From Micrasema longulum (lineage: Eukaryota; Arthropoda; Insecta; Trichoptera; Brachycentridae), in assembly GCA_022494885.1 (NCBI GenBank), contig JAGVSM010002416.1, positions 150,599 through 214,598 of the forward strand: a stretch of DNA of 64,000 nt. The letters are read 5' to 3'. This document shows, one piece after another, positions 21,111 through 30,954 of the stretch; position 1 is the first letter of the stretch, and every line of letters begins with the position of its first letter. The notes beneath the pieces were generated by a model. That model did no database searches. It saw nothing but the letters and a program-made list of their open reading frames with translations, and had not been told where the DNA came from. The translations under genes were made by a program, and so were the position numbers.

Positions 21111-21818
21111 TTACAAATATTTTGAGTATATCCAAATGTCTGAAGACTGGCTCCAGTAGAGGCAGATTTCCTTCCTAGGGAGTTATTCAGATCTAAATTT
21201 GTTATTCAACTAACCGGTAAAAGAAGAAGTACAAAAATTGGAAAATTGTTTTCAGGCATTGCATAGTAGGTGAATTGGTTCAGCCGGATGAATCCAACCC
21301 ACATGATAAAGGTTTCAGCTCTTTTACTTCACAAAAGTCAACAAACGGAAGAGTTGCATCTGATCATCCAGAGAGTCTTTCTTAATCATAGCGGTTCTCC
21401 CATAATAAATATTCGTGGTTTTAATTGTTTGTTTTGTTAGTTATGTTTGCTGTGTTACTTTAGTTTTGAGTCATTGTTTTTGTACACGTTTATTTGTGTA
21501 AATTGTTTGTATAGATATATAATTGTGAATAATAAAAAAAGCAGAGGCATTGAGGGGATCCTGAGGGGCGGGGACGACGTGTTGGCCTCTGTTCATACAT
21601 CTTCCTCCCCCTCCTTTATTTGCATAGTTTGTATTTCTTAGGAATATTTATAATAACTGAACAGAAATCTTTAATCCGAGTAATTTTTAAAAAATCATTA
21701 CGTTATCCAAGTGACTTGGTCTTCAAAGAATTCAGAGTACTGAATATTATTTAACAGTATATATTGAGAACGGTAGTGGTTACACACATAAATAGACATT
21801 TACCCAAGCGTCAACCAC

Positions 21819-22016
21819 AACTATAATACAAAATACACTAATAGGGATCTGATACTAAGTGAAGGGGTCAACACTGTTCTGGCATCGAGACAACACTATT
21901 ACGTAGGCAAAAAGGTCCATAACCTTTTGCCAGAATCGTGGAAAGACGGGAGTGTTGTCAAGTTGCGGAAGGTGTTGACCTCGCTATTTCATGACATTGG
22001 TCGTAGGGAGTCATAA
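21819..22016 (+). pseudogene. LINE-E reverse transcriptase C-terminal tail
   Basis: The frame ends at TAA 22,014-22,016 and includes NYNTKYTNRDLILSEGVNTV, LASRQHYYVGKKVHNLLPES and WKDGSVVKLRKVLTSLFHDI. The motif Y.G...(F/H)N.LP.S......F......L is the usual final block of non-LTR RT proteins. It links the short LINE-E tails at 10.7 and 29.8 kb to a protein-coding parent. Confidence 0.7.
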
Positions 22017-22139
22017 AAGTTGATGCATGCCACGGATTGGAGATTCTTACTGGATGTCGAAAATAAAATATAAAAAATTAGGAATAATTAAAAAAATATA
22101 TATTTATAGGTGACAACCATGAAGTTTCGCATAAATAAA

Positions 22140-22250
22140 TTGTCTATGTTTTTATGAATGTATGTATGTGTATGCGCATGGATGTGTGTACGTGTGTGTG
22201 TATGTACATGTGTATATATGTGTATGTCTGTATGTATATGTATCAAAATG
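22140..22250. repeat. TG/TATG-rich microsatellite
   Basis: Imperfect GTATGT and TGTG units in the LINE-E 3' UTR. Confidence 0.7.
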
Positions 22251-22859
22251 TGTAAACGAATAAGTTTATATTTTGTTTGTCTGTTCTCTATATCAATTTG
22301 TTAACTATTATAATATATTAAAATGTAATTGCCTAGCTTGGAACGAGGTATGTACCCTTGTTAGCTGGGCAAAGTGAACATGGAATTGTATTTTGATAAA
22401 GAGTGTAAATAAATAAATAAAATAAATAAATAAAGGAAATAAAAATTTAAAAACTTTCCTCTATGCTCAGCTAACAGAGTTCCCCAGGACTCTATAACAG
22501 CTGCGGGTGGATGGTGGGCTTAAGGATCTCCCCTCAGATGGAAGAGTTGAGGAAATGCGGATGTTTAAACATAGGCAGAATGGTGAATGTTACTCAGTTT
22601 GTAAAGTGGACACCTAAACCAGCCAACGAGAGGTTATAAGCCTTGTAAATGCCTAGACTTCCACATTCCTTCCCAAAAATGTTTTCCCTCTAATGCAACA
22701 AATAAAGCAGCTTCATACCTGATTAAAACACCGAAGTCCACTTTCGTCATAAAACTGCTTTTTTAAGTTAAAATAAAATTCTGAAGTTCACATTGTTTTC
22801 ATGCAAAAAATATCAGAGCCCAGAAACGATATTGAATATGTATTATTATTATTTAAAAA

Positions 22860-23040
22860 TAGTTATTTCACTGCCGCTAGCGGTTGGGGTAATCATTGTT
22901 CCGTGGAGATAGCCTGCCCGTCTATCTCGGTGGTAATGTCTCGAAACAATGTTTTGTCCTACAAATGGCTGTTTACACGTGGACGATGGTCGAGTCCTGG
23001 GACAAAATTGTATTGTCGACACGTAAACGGCCTTTAAAGT
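22860..23040 (+). mobile_element. Rep-N, right end only
   Basis: CGTCTATCTCGGTGGTAATG, TTTTGTCCTACAAATGGCTG and the terminal hairpin GGCTGTTTACACGTGGACGA / GTCGACACGTAAACGGCC match the right third of the element at 15,648-16,165. The left side is missing. Confidence 0.65.
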
Positions 23041-23130
23041 AGAATAATTATATCTACCTTAAAGGTAAATAATTATATCTACCTTAAAGGTAAATAGTTT
23101 ATCTACCTTTAAGGTAGATATTATACTGTA
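23041..23130. repeat. short direct and inverted repeats
   Basis: ATAATTATATCTACCTTAAA occurs twice, 27 bp apart, followed by the inverted TACCTTTAAGGTAGATA. The whole can fold into a stem. It sits directly at the end of Rep-N. Confidence 0.7.
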
Positions 23131-23620
23131 TACGAACTCAAGTGACTATCTACCTGCCTTACGCCTATTTCTTCAGATCATACCATCCCCTAACTAGGAC
23201 GGGGGATGAAAGGTACTAATAAAAGTTTTGTCATCCTTTCTGGAGCAAATTAATTCCAGACTCAGACATCTGCGGGACGCCCAGCGGCAGATTTTATTCC
23301 ATTTTAATTGTTTTTAAACAACTGCTTGTTTTACGTCTCCGAGTTTCTTTATTCTTACCTCGAGAGGAAGGGAGGGGGGTGTTAGTAATGGAGGGGATGC
23401 CAAATGACGCGACTTGGGAAATTAATATCGGTAGCAAAAGGAAACCGCTAATTTTATTTCACAATTCGAATTTAAATTATTTTGATTAAATTAAAAAGTT
23501 TTGTGGCTGTCCCATCGTTTATTTAACGCAATGACTGCCATACATTACACTGGCAATAGAGAACAATGTTTGAGAATTGAATGGATTTTGAGATAGTCTG
23601 TAATCGATATCAATGTTATC
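23131..23620. other. unassigned stretch
   Basis: GC-richer than average around 23,160-23,400, with no element match inside the window. Confidence 0.35.
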
Positions 23621-23624
23621 TATG

Positions 23625-23740
23625 TCCAGGCGGATAAAGAATACAGTTTTACGTGTGAAATAGAACCAGAACCCTGGACGAGTTTTTTCGACTAGATGGC
23701 TACTTTCGAAATCGAGTGAAGATAAGTCCACCTCGTAGTT
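23625..23740 (-). mobile_element. SINE-4 body, reverse
   Basis: CCAGGCGGATAAAGAATACA, TGAAATAGAACCAGAACCCT and GGACGAGTTTTTTCGACTAG match the inverse of the SINE-4 at 43,905-44,115. The tRNA-like head is not preserved. Confidence 0.6.
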
Positions 23741-23744
23741 CAAT

Positions 23745-24185
23745 TTCAATTTTATTTATTCATTTATATGCACATTACAAAATGAAATATCGCAACTTGT
23801 ACATAGTGAATATAAAAAGGTAAAATTAGGATATATAAAAGTAAAACATAGGTATACATAATATCCAGAGAATAATATGTTAAAAAAGTAAGAGAATCTT
23901 GTAACGAATAACTCCCTCAGAGACGTGAAAAATGTCAATATCCAAAGTAATATTGTTCAACATAGAGATAGCCTTTCTAACAGGTATAATCATTTGCTGT
24001 TTGGTCTTATATATTGGATTATGAAACAGTCTATGCTGACGCTGTCTAAGGTATTATCCAAAATATACAGGCTAATGTTGTCGTTGTCAATAATACCGCG
24101 GAACACGTGTAGAGGTTGGCGTCTTTGCCTAGCTTTCTTGAGGTCCTGGCTTGTACACCTGACAGTGGACGTAAAATTTCGATGT
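23745..24185 (-). pseudogene. LINE-F reverse transcriptase C-terminal remnant
   Basis: Read on the minus strand: LKKARQRRQPLHVFRGIIDN, then after a frameshift IIPVRKAISMLNNITLDIDI and FHVSEGVIRYK. The block P..RA...N...L(D/E)IDIFH matches the tail of the LINE at 61,740-62,345. It ends in AAATGAATAAATAAAATTG on the minus strand, an A-rich 3' end beside SINE-4. Confidence 0.6.
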
Positions 24186-24187
24186 GT

Positions 24188-24372
24188 TGAAGAATCGGGT
24201 TGTGGTCCCGTGGCTAGTATTGCGGACTCACGGATCAGAGGTCCGAGGTTCGAACCCCACTCTATCCCAACTTGATTTTTATTTTCTAATAGTGAGTTAT
24301 TTACAACTCGTTGAAAATGGTCAACAAAATTGAAATATTTGGGTAAATTATAAGAACGCTAATATTTCTTTT
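24188..24372 (+). mobile_element. SINE-3, best preserved copy
   Basis: AATCGGGTTGTGGTCCCGTG, GCTAGTATTGCGGACTCACG and GGTCCGAGGTTCGAACCCCA give intact box A-like and box B segments. The body and the tail TAAATTATAAGAACGCTAAT are complete, then a poly(T/A) stretch follows. Confidence 0.85.
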
Positions 24373-24396
24373 TTATTAAAAAAAAAAAAGATTGTT

Positions 24397-24545
24397 TGAC
24401 CTGCAATATTTCATTGTTCCAGACTGGCACCTGACGCGTTGGACTGATCACATTATCTTCATGTGACAAATTATTGAGATACGCTGCATTTGGTGTACCA
24501 ACGTAATGCCCTAAACATCACTATGTGGAGATATGTGATTACGAT
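24397..24545 (+). mobile_element. SINE-1 3' half
   Basis: AATATTTCATTGTTCCAGAC, CACCTGACGCGTTGGACTGA and TTTGGTGTACCAACG follow the body of SINE-1. The head is absent. A short Rep-F scrap (CACTGGTTGGTTTAAGTGAA) follows at 24,556. Confidence 0.6.
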
Positions 24546-24784
24546 GATGACCTGTCACTGGTTGGTTTAAGTGAAGGTCTCCATGTTCTGCGGAACACCA
24601 ATGTTCCACGGAGCCTGAATAGGTGTTCTGCAAAAAAATTAAGTAATAGGGAAATTTCACACACTACGAATACCGATAAAAATATATGAAATGGATTGAA
24701 AATAATTAATTGTATTTTTAAAATCAATATGAATATTATGGAGAAATGTTTTCATATAAAAATGTAAAAAAGAAATTCAATAAA

Positions 24785-25045
24785 ATTGCGTTCGTAGAAA
24801 AACGCGACGTGATTGACCTTGGTTGTTATGACGTCAAGATTCGTGATATTGTTCTACACAAATTTCAATGACGAGGAGCAGATAAACATGAATCGTGACG
24901 TTTAGGGGCGTGGCCAATGGAATCGCCGTTTTTGTGGTAATTCAAAATTACATTTTTTTTTCACTTGACAGTATTTCAAAGACCTACGAGTATATTACTT
25001 TAAAAATGTTTTTAAAAAAGTGATACTTCGCTATTCTATACAAAA
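24785..25045 (+). mobile_element. Rep-I element
   Basis: CGTAGAAAAACGCGACGTGA, ATGACGTCAAGATTCGTGAT, AATCGTGACGTTTAGGGGCG and TGGCCAATGGAATCGCCG match the copy at 15,222 over its whole length. Confidence 0.7.
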
Positions 25046-25064
25046 ACAACTCTTTATTTTGTCA

Positions 25065-25405
25065 AAACTAGTTGGAACGATTCTTGGGTTCGGAATCCAT
25101 TTTTTGCGACAGATAAAGTAAACTTAAGCGCAAGTGATAATCTAATTGATTTAATCAGTGACTCTGATTTAAAACAAAAATACAAAGATTAAATAATATC
25201 AGGAAATTGTTAGAAAATTATACCAATGTATCAAAACAAGCTATCATTTGAATTCTTCCATAAATTTATGTGAAGTAGAATTTGCTAATGAAGAATTTCA
25301 GCCCTATGGAATATTGGATACAAAAAATGTTTTCTTGCGTGAGGTAAAAATTAGAGCATTAAATTGTATGGCAAAGTTTCTTGAAAATGTACGACAAAAA
25401 TTTTA
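25065..25405 (+). pseudogene. possible hAT-like transposase remnant
   Basis: Two short frames are readable: SWNDSWVRNPFF with NLIDLISDSDLKQKY (about 25,068-25,190), and CEVEFANEEFQPYGILDTKN with FLREVKIRALNCMAKFLENV (about 25,270-25,404). W..NPF followed by a short hydrophobic/acidic run recalls C-terminal regions of ZBED/SCAN-type hAT transposases. The order and the breaks make this tentative. It could be another decayed coding sequence. Confidence 0.3.
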
Positions 25406-25479
25406 AAAAATATTTCAAAAACAACACACTGCTTTAAACGACGTCACTGGTTCATATGAACCAACCAATGATATTTCCA

Positions 25480-25941
25480 ACCTCTTTCACAACACGGACT
25501 ATCTCTTCGTTCTAGTAACGAGAGAACCCTTTTAATACCCTATCATCGCTCTAATTTTCTTGCCTCCTCTTTCACAGTAGTAGCCGCTCGATTGAGGAAT
25601 AAACTACCTACTAATGTTAGAGACGTCCCTTCTTTATTTACATTTAGTCAAGATCGAAATGGCACTTTCTAAATATTTAAGTTGTTCCTTTATTCTTCTT
25701 CTTTCCTTCCCATCCCCTCTCCTCTCTTCATAGTATAGTGTTATTTTTTATATTCGTAGTATAGTGATAATTTTTAAATTTTTTTATTTTTTTAATCTTT
25801 GTTTTTAATTTTTGTATTAAATTGAAAGATTCCATATATCCATGTATTTGTAATTTTCTCAAACTTGGTTTGGGTAGGTGGGAAGAAATTGCCTCAAGGC
25901 AATATGCCCGCCCTTATATGTATATATATTGTATTTGTATA
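25480..25941 (+). pseudogene. LINE-A C-terminal remnant, tail split by a MITE
   Basis: TCTTTCACAACACGGACTAT, CGTTCTAGTAACGAGAGAAC and TAATGTTAGAGACGTCCC align with LINE-A at the nucleotide level. The frame is broken. The 3' UTR holds TTGCCTCAAGGCAA (25,889-25,902). The tail continues at 26,289 after the TIR-2 insert (TAAAGTGTTAAATAAATAAA). Confidence 0.7.
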
Positions 25942-26288
25942 CAGGGTGTTCTTTAAACTCTGTCAAATCCGCAACCACGGTGATCAGTATTGGCAAGAAG
26001 ATATATTAGCATATTTAAAAAAATATTTAGAACAAAGAAAAAGTTTAAAAAAACAAATGGTTGCTTACTTCTGCAGGGGAAAAGTGAGGGAAGCGCGGCG
26101 CAGTGTCAGACTCCCCCCTTCCCCCTCCTCGTTTCACCCCTGCAGAAGTAAGCAACCATTTGCTTTTTTGATATTTTGTTGTTTTAAATTTTATTCGTTC
26201 TAAAAAAATATTTTAATGTGCCAATATGTCTTCTTGCTCATACTGATCATCGTGGTTTCGGATGTGACAGGGTTTAAAGAACAACCTG
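25942..26288. mobile_element. mariner/Tc1-like MITE (TIR-2), 347 bp
   Basis: CAGGGTGTTCTTTAAACTCT and GGTTTAAAGAACAACCTG are flanked by TA duplications (25,940-25,941 and 26,289-26,290). Internal inverted blocks AATGGTTGCTTACTTCTGCA / TGCAGAAGTAAGCAACCATT are conserved with the 8,342 copy. It sits in the LINE-A tail, so it moved later than that LINE. The frame at 25,865-26,203 is spurious. Confidence 0.88.
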
Positions 26289-26309
26289 TATAAAGTGTTA
26301 AATAAATAA

Positions 26310-26440
26310 ATAAATATATAAGAGCTGTGAATGATATCCGGTTTGCTTTCATTAAACGAACCAATCGGGAGAACTGACAGAGAAGTACCTCTGACGTACG
26401 TCACAGTAAGAAATACATAACTTTAAAAAATCATAGCGCT
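26310..26440. mobile_element. Rep-H-like remnant
   Basis: GATATCCGGTTTGCTTTCAT, CGGGAGAACTGACAGAGAAG and TGACGTACGTCA. Reverse counterpart of 7,480-7,740. Confidence 0.4.
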
Positions 26441-26888
26441 GATAATACGACACATATATACATTTTGTTTAAATGCGCTAAATTTCCTCATTTTGTTGCA
26501 ACAAATTATAAAAAGATATTTGTAAGAATTCAATTCACCAAGTGCCTGATATCAAAAAGCTTTGCGATTAATGAACTCAAAATCGTCCGAGTCGTTAACA
26601 GTTTTATTCACTTATGCATAAACATAAATTGGTTATGTTTTTTTATGATTATTTTACTTTATATTGCTTATTACGAGTATGTTAATAATTAAGTTAATTA
26701 TATTAATTACGTTTTTATTTCCTTATTATGTTAAATTTATTAAATAACTAATTTAAGGCATGTTTTACATATTGCAAAATGTTTTCCTCGGCACGGGACA
26801 CCCCCAGTGAGGGAACATTATTCTGAATAAAAATAAAATACTAACATTGTAAAAGTATAAATAAATAAATAAATGTAAATTTTAATTG
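26441..26888. other. unassigned AT-rich stretch
   Basis: Ends in AAATAAATAAATAAAT at about 26,860, possibly a LINE tail whose body is not recognised. Confidence 0.35.
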
Positions 26889-26889
26889 T

Positions 26890-27085
26890 TTTAATATATT
26901 AAACAAAATAAAATTACATTGTTTTTATGTACCACTTATATTTTTTATAATTTGACAACCAACTAGTTTCGGCAATACTATGCCTTCTTCACTAGGTGGT
27001 GAAACTAGTTGGTTGTCAATTAAAAAAATATATAAGAGGTACATAAAAACAAAGTGATTTTATTTTATTTTAATATATTAAATAA
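26890..27085. mobile_element. palindromic element with hammerhead-like centre
   Basis: Arms TGTTTTTATGTACC / GGTACATAAAAACA and TTGACAACCAACTAGTTTC / GAAACTAGTTGGTTGTCAA are inverted over about 80 bp each. The minus strand of the centre reads GTGAAGA, A, GGCA-TAGTAT-TGCC, GAAAC, TAGTT. Confidence 0.65.
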
Positions 27086-27724
27086 TAATGTTCCCCAAAG
27101 TGCTTCAAACATAAAAAATAGTCAATTGTTTTAATTACCAAATAAATAATAAAGGTTTTTATAACTTTTTTTTTGTTTTTACTTATCACGTCACACGCGT
27201 ATGTAGCATTTACCATTCTATCCATGTTTGATAACACACTGATCAGCTATTGAGCACTCCACTCGTGATAAAAAAATGAAAATAGTTCGATATTCCCCCC
27301 CTAGTATTCGCATATTGCATGTAAGTTCATCCCCCAACGTACAATTAGTGGTGTCACCCTGTGTGGAGTACTCCGTGGATGAGTGGGCTAACGCAAAACA
27401 CGCGACCTCCTAACGAATTGGGTTCTACACCGCTAATCAGATGCGCTGTCATGCTTTTGTACTATTTTTGATAAGATGATCGCACAGGACAAGTGTCGTA
27501 ACGTAATTTTACAAAGGCAATAAAAAATGACTATTGAATAAATGGATTTAATCGCAAATTGAATTTTTTATTTTATGTTACTTTATATTTCGATAAAATT
27601 TGAAGTTAAAAATTTTATTTTTTATTTTGAATCTTGAAGTAGGGCAAACATAAACATATTCCTACATAGGAAAAGATAAAGGATAAAGAAAAAAAATTCT
27701 CAATTCAAACTGAAGGTTAATAAA
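27086..27724. other. unassigned stretch
   Basis: Positions 27,372-27,440 (CTCCGTGGATGAGTGGGCTA, then ATTGGGTTCTACACCGC) faintly resemble a tRNA-derived head with box A. Nothing firm. Confidence 0.3.
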
Positions 27725-27725
27725 T

Positions 27726-27978
27726 ATGACCTGTCATTGGCTGGTTTAAGTGGCCACTTTACACACTGTGTAACATTCACCATTCTGCCCATGTTTGAAC
27801 ATTTCCTCAACTCTTCTATCTGTTGACTTTTGTGAAGTAAAAGAGCTGAAACCTTTATGACGTGAGTGAACCAAATCACCTACTAGGCAACGCTTGAAAA
27901 CAATTTTCCAATTTTTATACTTCTTCTTTTACCAGGTAGATAATACCAGGTATCGCAAATGAGTGGAGGCGTATAAAA
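27726..27978 (-). repeat. Rep-F copy, reverse
   Basis: GACCTGTCATTGGCTGGTTT, CACACTGTGTAACATTCACC, GAAGTAAAAGAGCTGAAACC and CTTCTTCTTTTACCAGGTAG cover most of Rep-F. An A-rich run of AAAAATA units follows to 28,010. Confidence 0.75.
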
Positions 27979-28015
27979 AAAAATAAAAAAATAAAAAATA
28001 TAAAAAAAATACCAG

Positions 28016-28341
28016 GTATGTAATAGACTTAGTGAAAGTGGACTAAATTTATATTTAGATTTTAATTTATAATGCAGATTTTTTCACTTAAATTTAAGAT
28101 ACCATTTTAATTCAATCGTTTGGCTTCTAAACCCGGCAAAATTATGATGGGGTTTAAGAGTGGCTTAAAATCGATAATGCACTTTGAACGTATCAAACGC
28201 ACTATGAATATCAAGTTACTACATCTGTCATAGACAGTATGAGTATAGGAGTACAGTAGATTGGAGGTTGAAGTGTAAAGTTGAATCATGAATATATTAT
28301 TATATTAAGTGTATTGTTTTATTCACGGAATTTATTGAGCG
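28016..28341. other. unassigned stretch
   Basis: No supported feature. Confidence 0.4.
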
Positions 28342-29372
28342 GTCGGCCTCATGGTGATTACACCAACGGTCAGCGTGTTTACCTACCATGTAAGAGGTCT
28401 CGGGTTCAATTCCCGACATAGTTGACATAAAATATTCATTTAAAAAGGAGTTTTTTACACAATAATATTTCATAGTCTCTAGACTGGTACCTGGAGCGCA
28501 AGACCGATCACCTTACCTTCATGTAACAAAAATGATGATACGCTGCGATTGGTGTACCAATGCTCAGTGGCGAGCGGTGATTTTATTTACAGGTAAGCTA
28601 TAAAAAATATCATTTGTTTGTACCTACATAGTAGGTACATAATATAATGCATACATACTATAAATTGGTATTTTTTGTGTGGTTCAGTTTGATACAATAA
28701 TTCTCATCTAAGAAATCAACTCAAACGACGTAACTCCGTGATATATTATATTGTGTAGCTATTTTATCCATTAATTTAACACCTAACTTATATAAAAGTT
28801 TATAATTCAGTCACTATTAGGTATTCTCATTACGATTGAAAAGTTAACTGGCAATTTGATCTAGAAATGAATAATGCCAAAAACAGCCGCGTCAAGCGCC
28901 ACATGTGTTGCGAGTCATATGCCAAAAGTATCATCTCAAAGAAAAAAAGTCCTTAAGAAATAATGTTTAAAATACTGTTTTCCAAATCGAGAATCTTCAA
29001 AGAAGTTGTGTAATCTGCAAGTTTAGTCTGGGAGAAAAATCCCGCTACTGTGTTTAATATGTTCAATATATTTAAAAAAAATTGTATGAAGAAATAAGCT
29101 GGAGTAATCTGCTACTTCCTTGGCTCATTGCTGGCGCTGGACGCGCTTTATTAATATTTTTATTTATATTTGGAGAAACATACAAGTGGAGGCAATGATT
29201 TATAAAAAAATAGTAATTATTTGTTTGTTTTCCTGTAAATAAAGTTACCGTAAAACATTATTATAGATATTAAAATATAATTACTTATCTTAATGCGCAT
29301 AATCGCTCCTATACACTATTTGACCCTACAATGCAGTGACCTATGAAAGGGAATGATAATGATGATGAATAA
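28342..29372 (+). mobile_element. SINE-1 split by a 0.75 kb insert
   Basis: The head (GGTCGGCCTCATGGTG, box B GGTTCAATTCC) and body run to ATTGGTGTACCAATG (28,563). The 3' end resumes at 29,327 with CAATGCAGTGACCTATGAAA and GGGAATGATAATGATGATG. The head carries a small insertion (ATTACACCAAC) near box A. Confidence 0.7.
28580..29326. mobile_element. insert in SINE-1, possibly hAT-like
   Basis: Left junction AATGCTCAGTGGCGAGCGGT and right junction ACAATGCAGTGACC share an AATGC(T)CAGTG-like duplication. The GTGGCGAGCGGTGATTTTA start resembles ends of hAT MITEs, but I see no convincing inverted right end. No coding frame. Confidence 0.35.
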
Positions 29373-30120
29373 ATAAATAGATATATAACATACCACATAT
29401 ATCAAAACATAAAAAGAAAAAAAGCATTTGCAAAGAGATGCAGCAACGCTGATTCGTCTGGCCCAGGATCGTGATTAATTGAAACATAATAATGAATACA
29501 ATGGTAATATTTATTGTTTTACTTATTATTTATATACGCCCAGGGGGCTTATAAATGACATGTATAAAATTAAAGAGTTTTTTGGCACAACAGGTTGATA
29601 CATATGTATTAATCTAGTCAAACAATAATTAAAATAATTTTCAAAAGTATCAAATGATATGATGCTTTATAGATACAAAGATAAAAGACTATATAAAACT
29701 AGGTACGTATCTAATCAAATGTGTTTGAAATTTTTGCGGTAAAAACAAATTAAATAAACAAAAAACAAATTAAATAAAAATTGAACAAAATTTAATATTG
29801 AGAAATTTATTTATTTATTTATTTATTCACACTCTTTATCAAAATACAATTCCATGTTCACTTAATTATTAATATTTTTTTTCCCATTACAAACAATGAT
29901 TGATAATAAAAAATAATGTGATTTCACTGGGGTTACTCGTGCCGAGGACACTTAATAATATACTTTTTTTTTTTTTTACACTTGAGCATACCTTTACAAA
30001 GAAGACTTAATATACAGAGATAATAACCAAAATGTTCAGACAGTTTTAAACATTTCGTATTTATGTTTACATTTAATTAATGTATACTATAAACGTATTT
30101 ATAATAATAAAAATACGTAT
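29373..30120. other. AT-rich stretch with a LINE-E tail
   Basis: The reverse LINE-E 3' end (TTTATTTATTTATTTATTCA, then CACTCTTTATCAAAATACAA) lies at 29,806-29,865. The remainder is unassigned. Confidence 0.45.
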
Positions 30121-30122
30121 AT

Positions 30123-30170
30123 ACTGGTGACCAGATTTCGTCGCGACCGACATCGTCAGACTGGTAGGAG
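30123..30170 (-). ncRNA. hammerhead-like motif
   Basis: The minus strand reads CTGACGA, T, GTCG-GTCG-CGAC, GAAA, TCTGGTC. The core words are exact and the middle stem is perfect. One extra base (T) precedes the stem, and the first helix is weak (two pairs next to the core, then mismatches). Function is inferred only. Confidence 0.35.
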
Positions 30171-30950
30171 ACTAAACAAATTTCTATGTTGTATACGAGT
30201 GCAAGCAGGGGTTGTAAATCATTATTAAATTAATGAAGAAAGAAGGAAAATAAAAAATAAAATTAAGTTATTGTAAATTAAACGTAATTTTATTTTACGC
30301 CCCCTAAATATGTATATATCTATATATATCGCCGTCTATATATATTATAAATATATCTATATAAATATATATATAAATATACAAAAAAATATATATATAA
30401 AAAACAAATATTTTTACATTACAAATTTAAGTTGTTTCTATTCACTCATATCAAACACACACTTATCCTGTCCATAAACCTACCCTCACACCCATATACA
30501 ATCACACACATATTTACATACCTACCAAAACCACACTCCACTTTTTTACACACGCATCCTTACACAGAAAAAACTCGCACACATGCACTTCTATGAATTA
30601 TATCTAACTGAACTGGATTTTTATAATTGTATTTATGTGGAAAACTAATTTGGCTTAATTTTGTGTTTTTTTTTATAATGTTGTGTATATTTTTTTGTAT
30701 TGCTGTTTTTTTTCTGAAAAAACAAAATTAAAAATTAAATTAAATTAAATACATAATCGAATGCAAACAAATGCACTTTTCAGATTATTTGAAAAATCGA
30801 ATAAATAGTAGGGCCTGCCCTCCAAGTACATGTATTCAATTAATTTTAATAAAAGAAAGCAACGGTTTAAACTGTATAAAAAAATCATATGTAATTGAAA
30901 CAAGGTTCTTGATATAAATTAAAATAATTTTTTGCATTTTTTTTTTTTTA
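30171..30950. other. AT microsatellite and C-rich UTR-like DNA
   Basis: TATATA-type repeats at 30,308-30,412. C/A-rich sequence (CACACACTTATCCTGTCC, CCTACCCTCACACCC) at 30,455-30,600, then T-rich DNA ending in AAATTAAATTAAATTAAATA (30,733), together resembling the 3' UTR of the LINE at 14,560. No coding part. Confidence 0.4.
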
Positions 30951-30954
30951 CATT

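Larger units (their letters stand above)
21358..22540 (+). mobile_element. LINE-E-containing insert in Rep-F
   Basis: Contains the LINE-E coding tail (21,819-22,016), a TATG/TG-rich UTR (22,155-22,250), the LINE-E 3' end with AAAT repeats (22,332-22,437) and about 100 bp of unassigned sequence before Rep-F resumes. The part from 21,366 to 21,780 is not recognised and may be another nested element. Confidence 0.5.
21112..22690 (+). repeat. Rep-F copy split by a 1.2 kb insert
   Basis: The left part runs from GAGTATATCCAAATGTCTGA to CAACAAACGGAAGAGTTG (21,357). The right part resumes at about 22,544 with GAAGAGTTGAGGAAATGCGG and runs to GTTTTCCCTCTAATGC. GAAGAGTTG occurs at both junctions, which fits a target-site duplication. 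The insert ends with LINE-E, so LINE-E is younger. Confidence 0.65.

Noticed and set aside
22140..22250. Telomere-like or regulatory GT repeat
   Set aside because: Imperfect TATG/TG low complexity within a LINE 3' UTR.
25865..26203. 112-residue frame as a gene
   Set aside because: It runs from a LINE-A tail into a MITE inverted repeat, so it is spurious.
27360..27440. tRNA gene
   Set aside because: Only a loose box A-like match; no paired arms or good box B.
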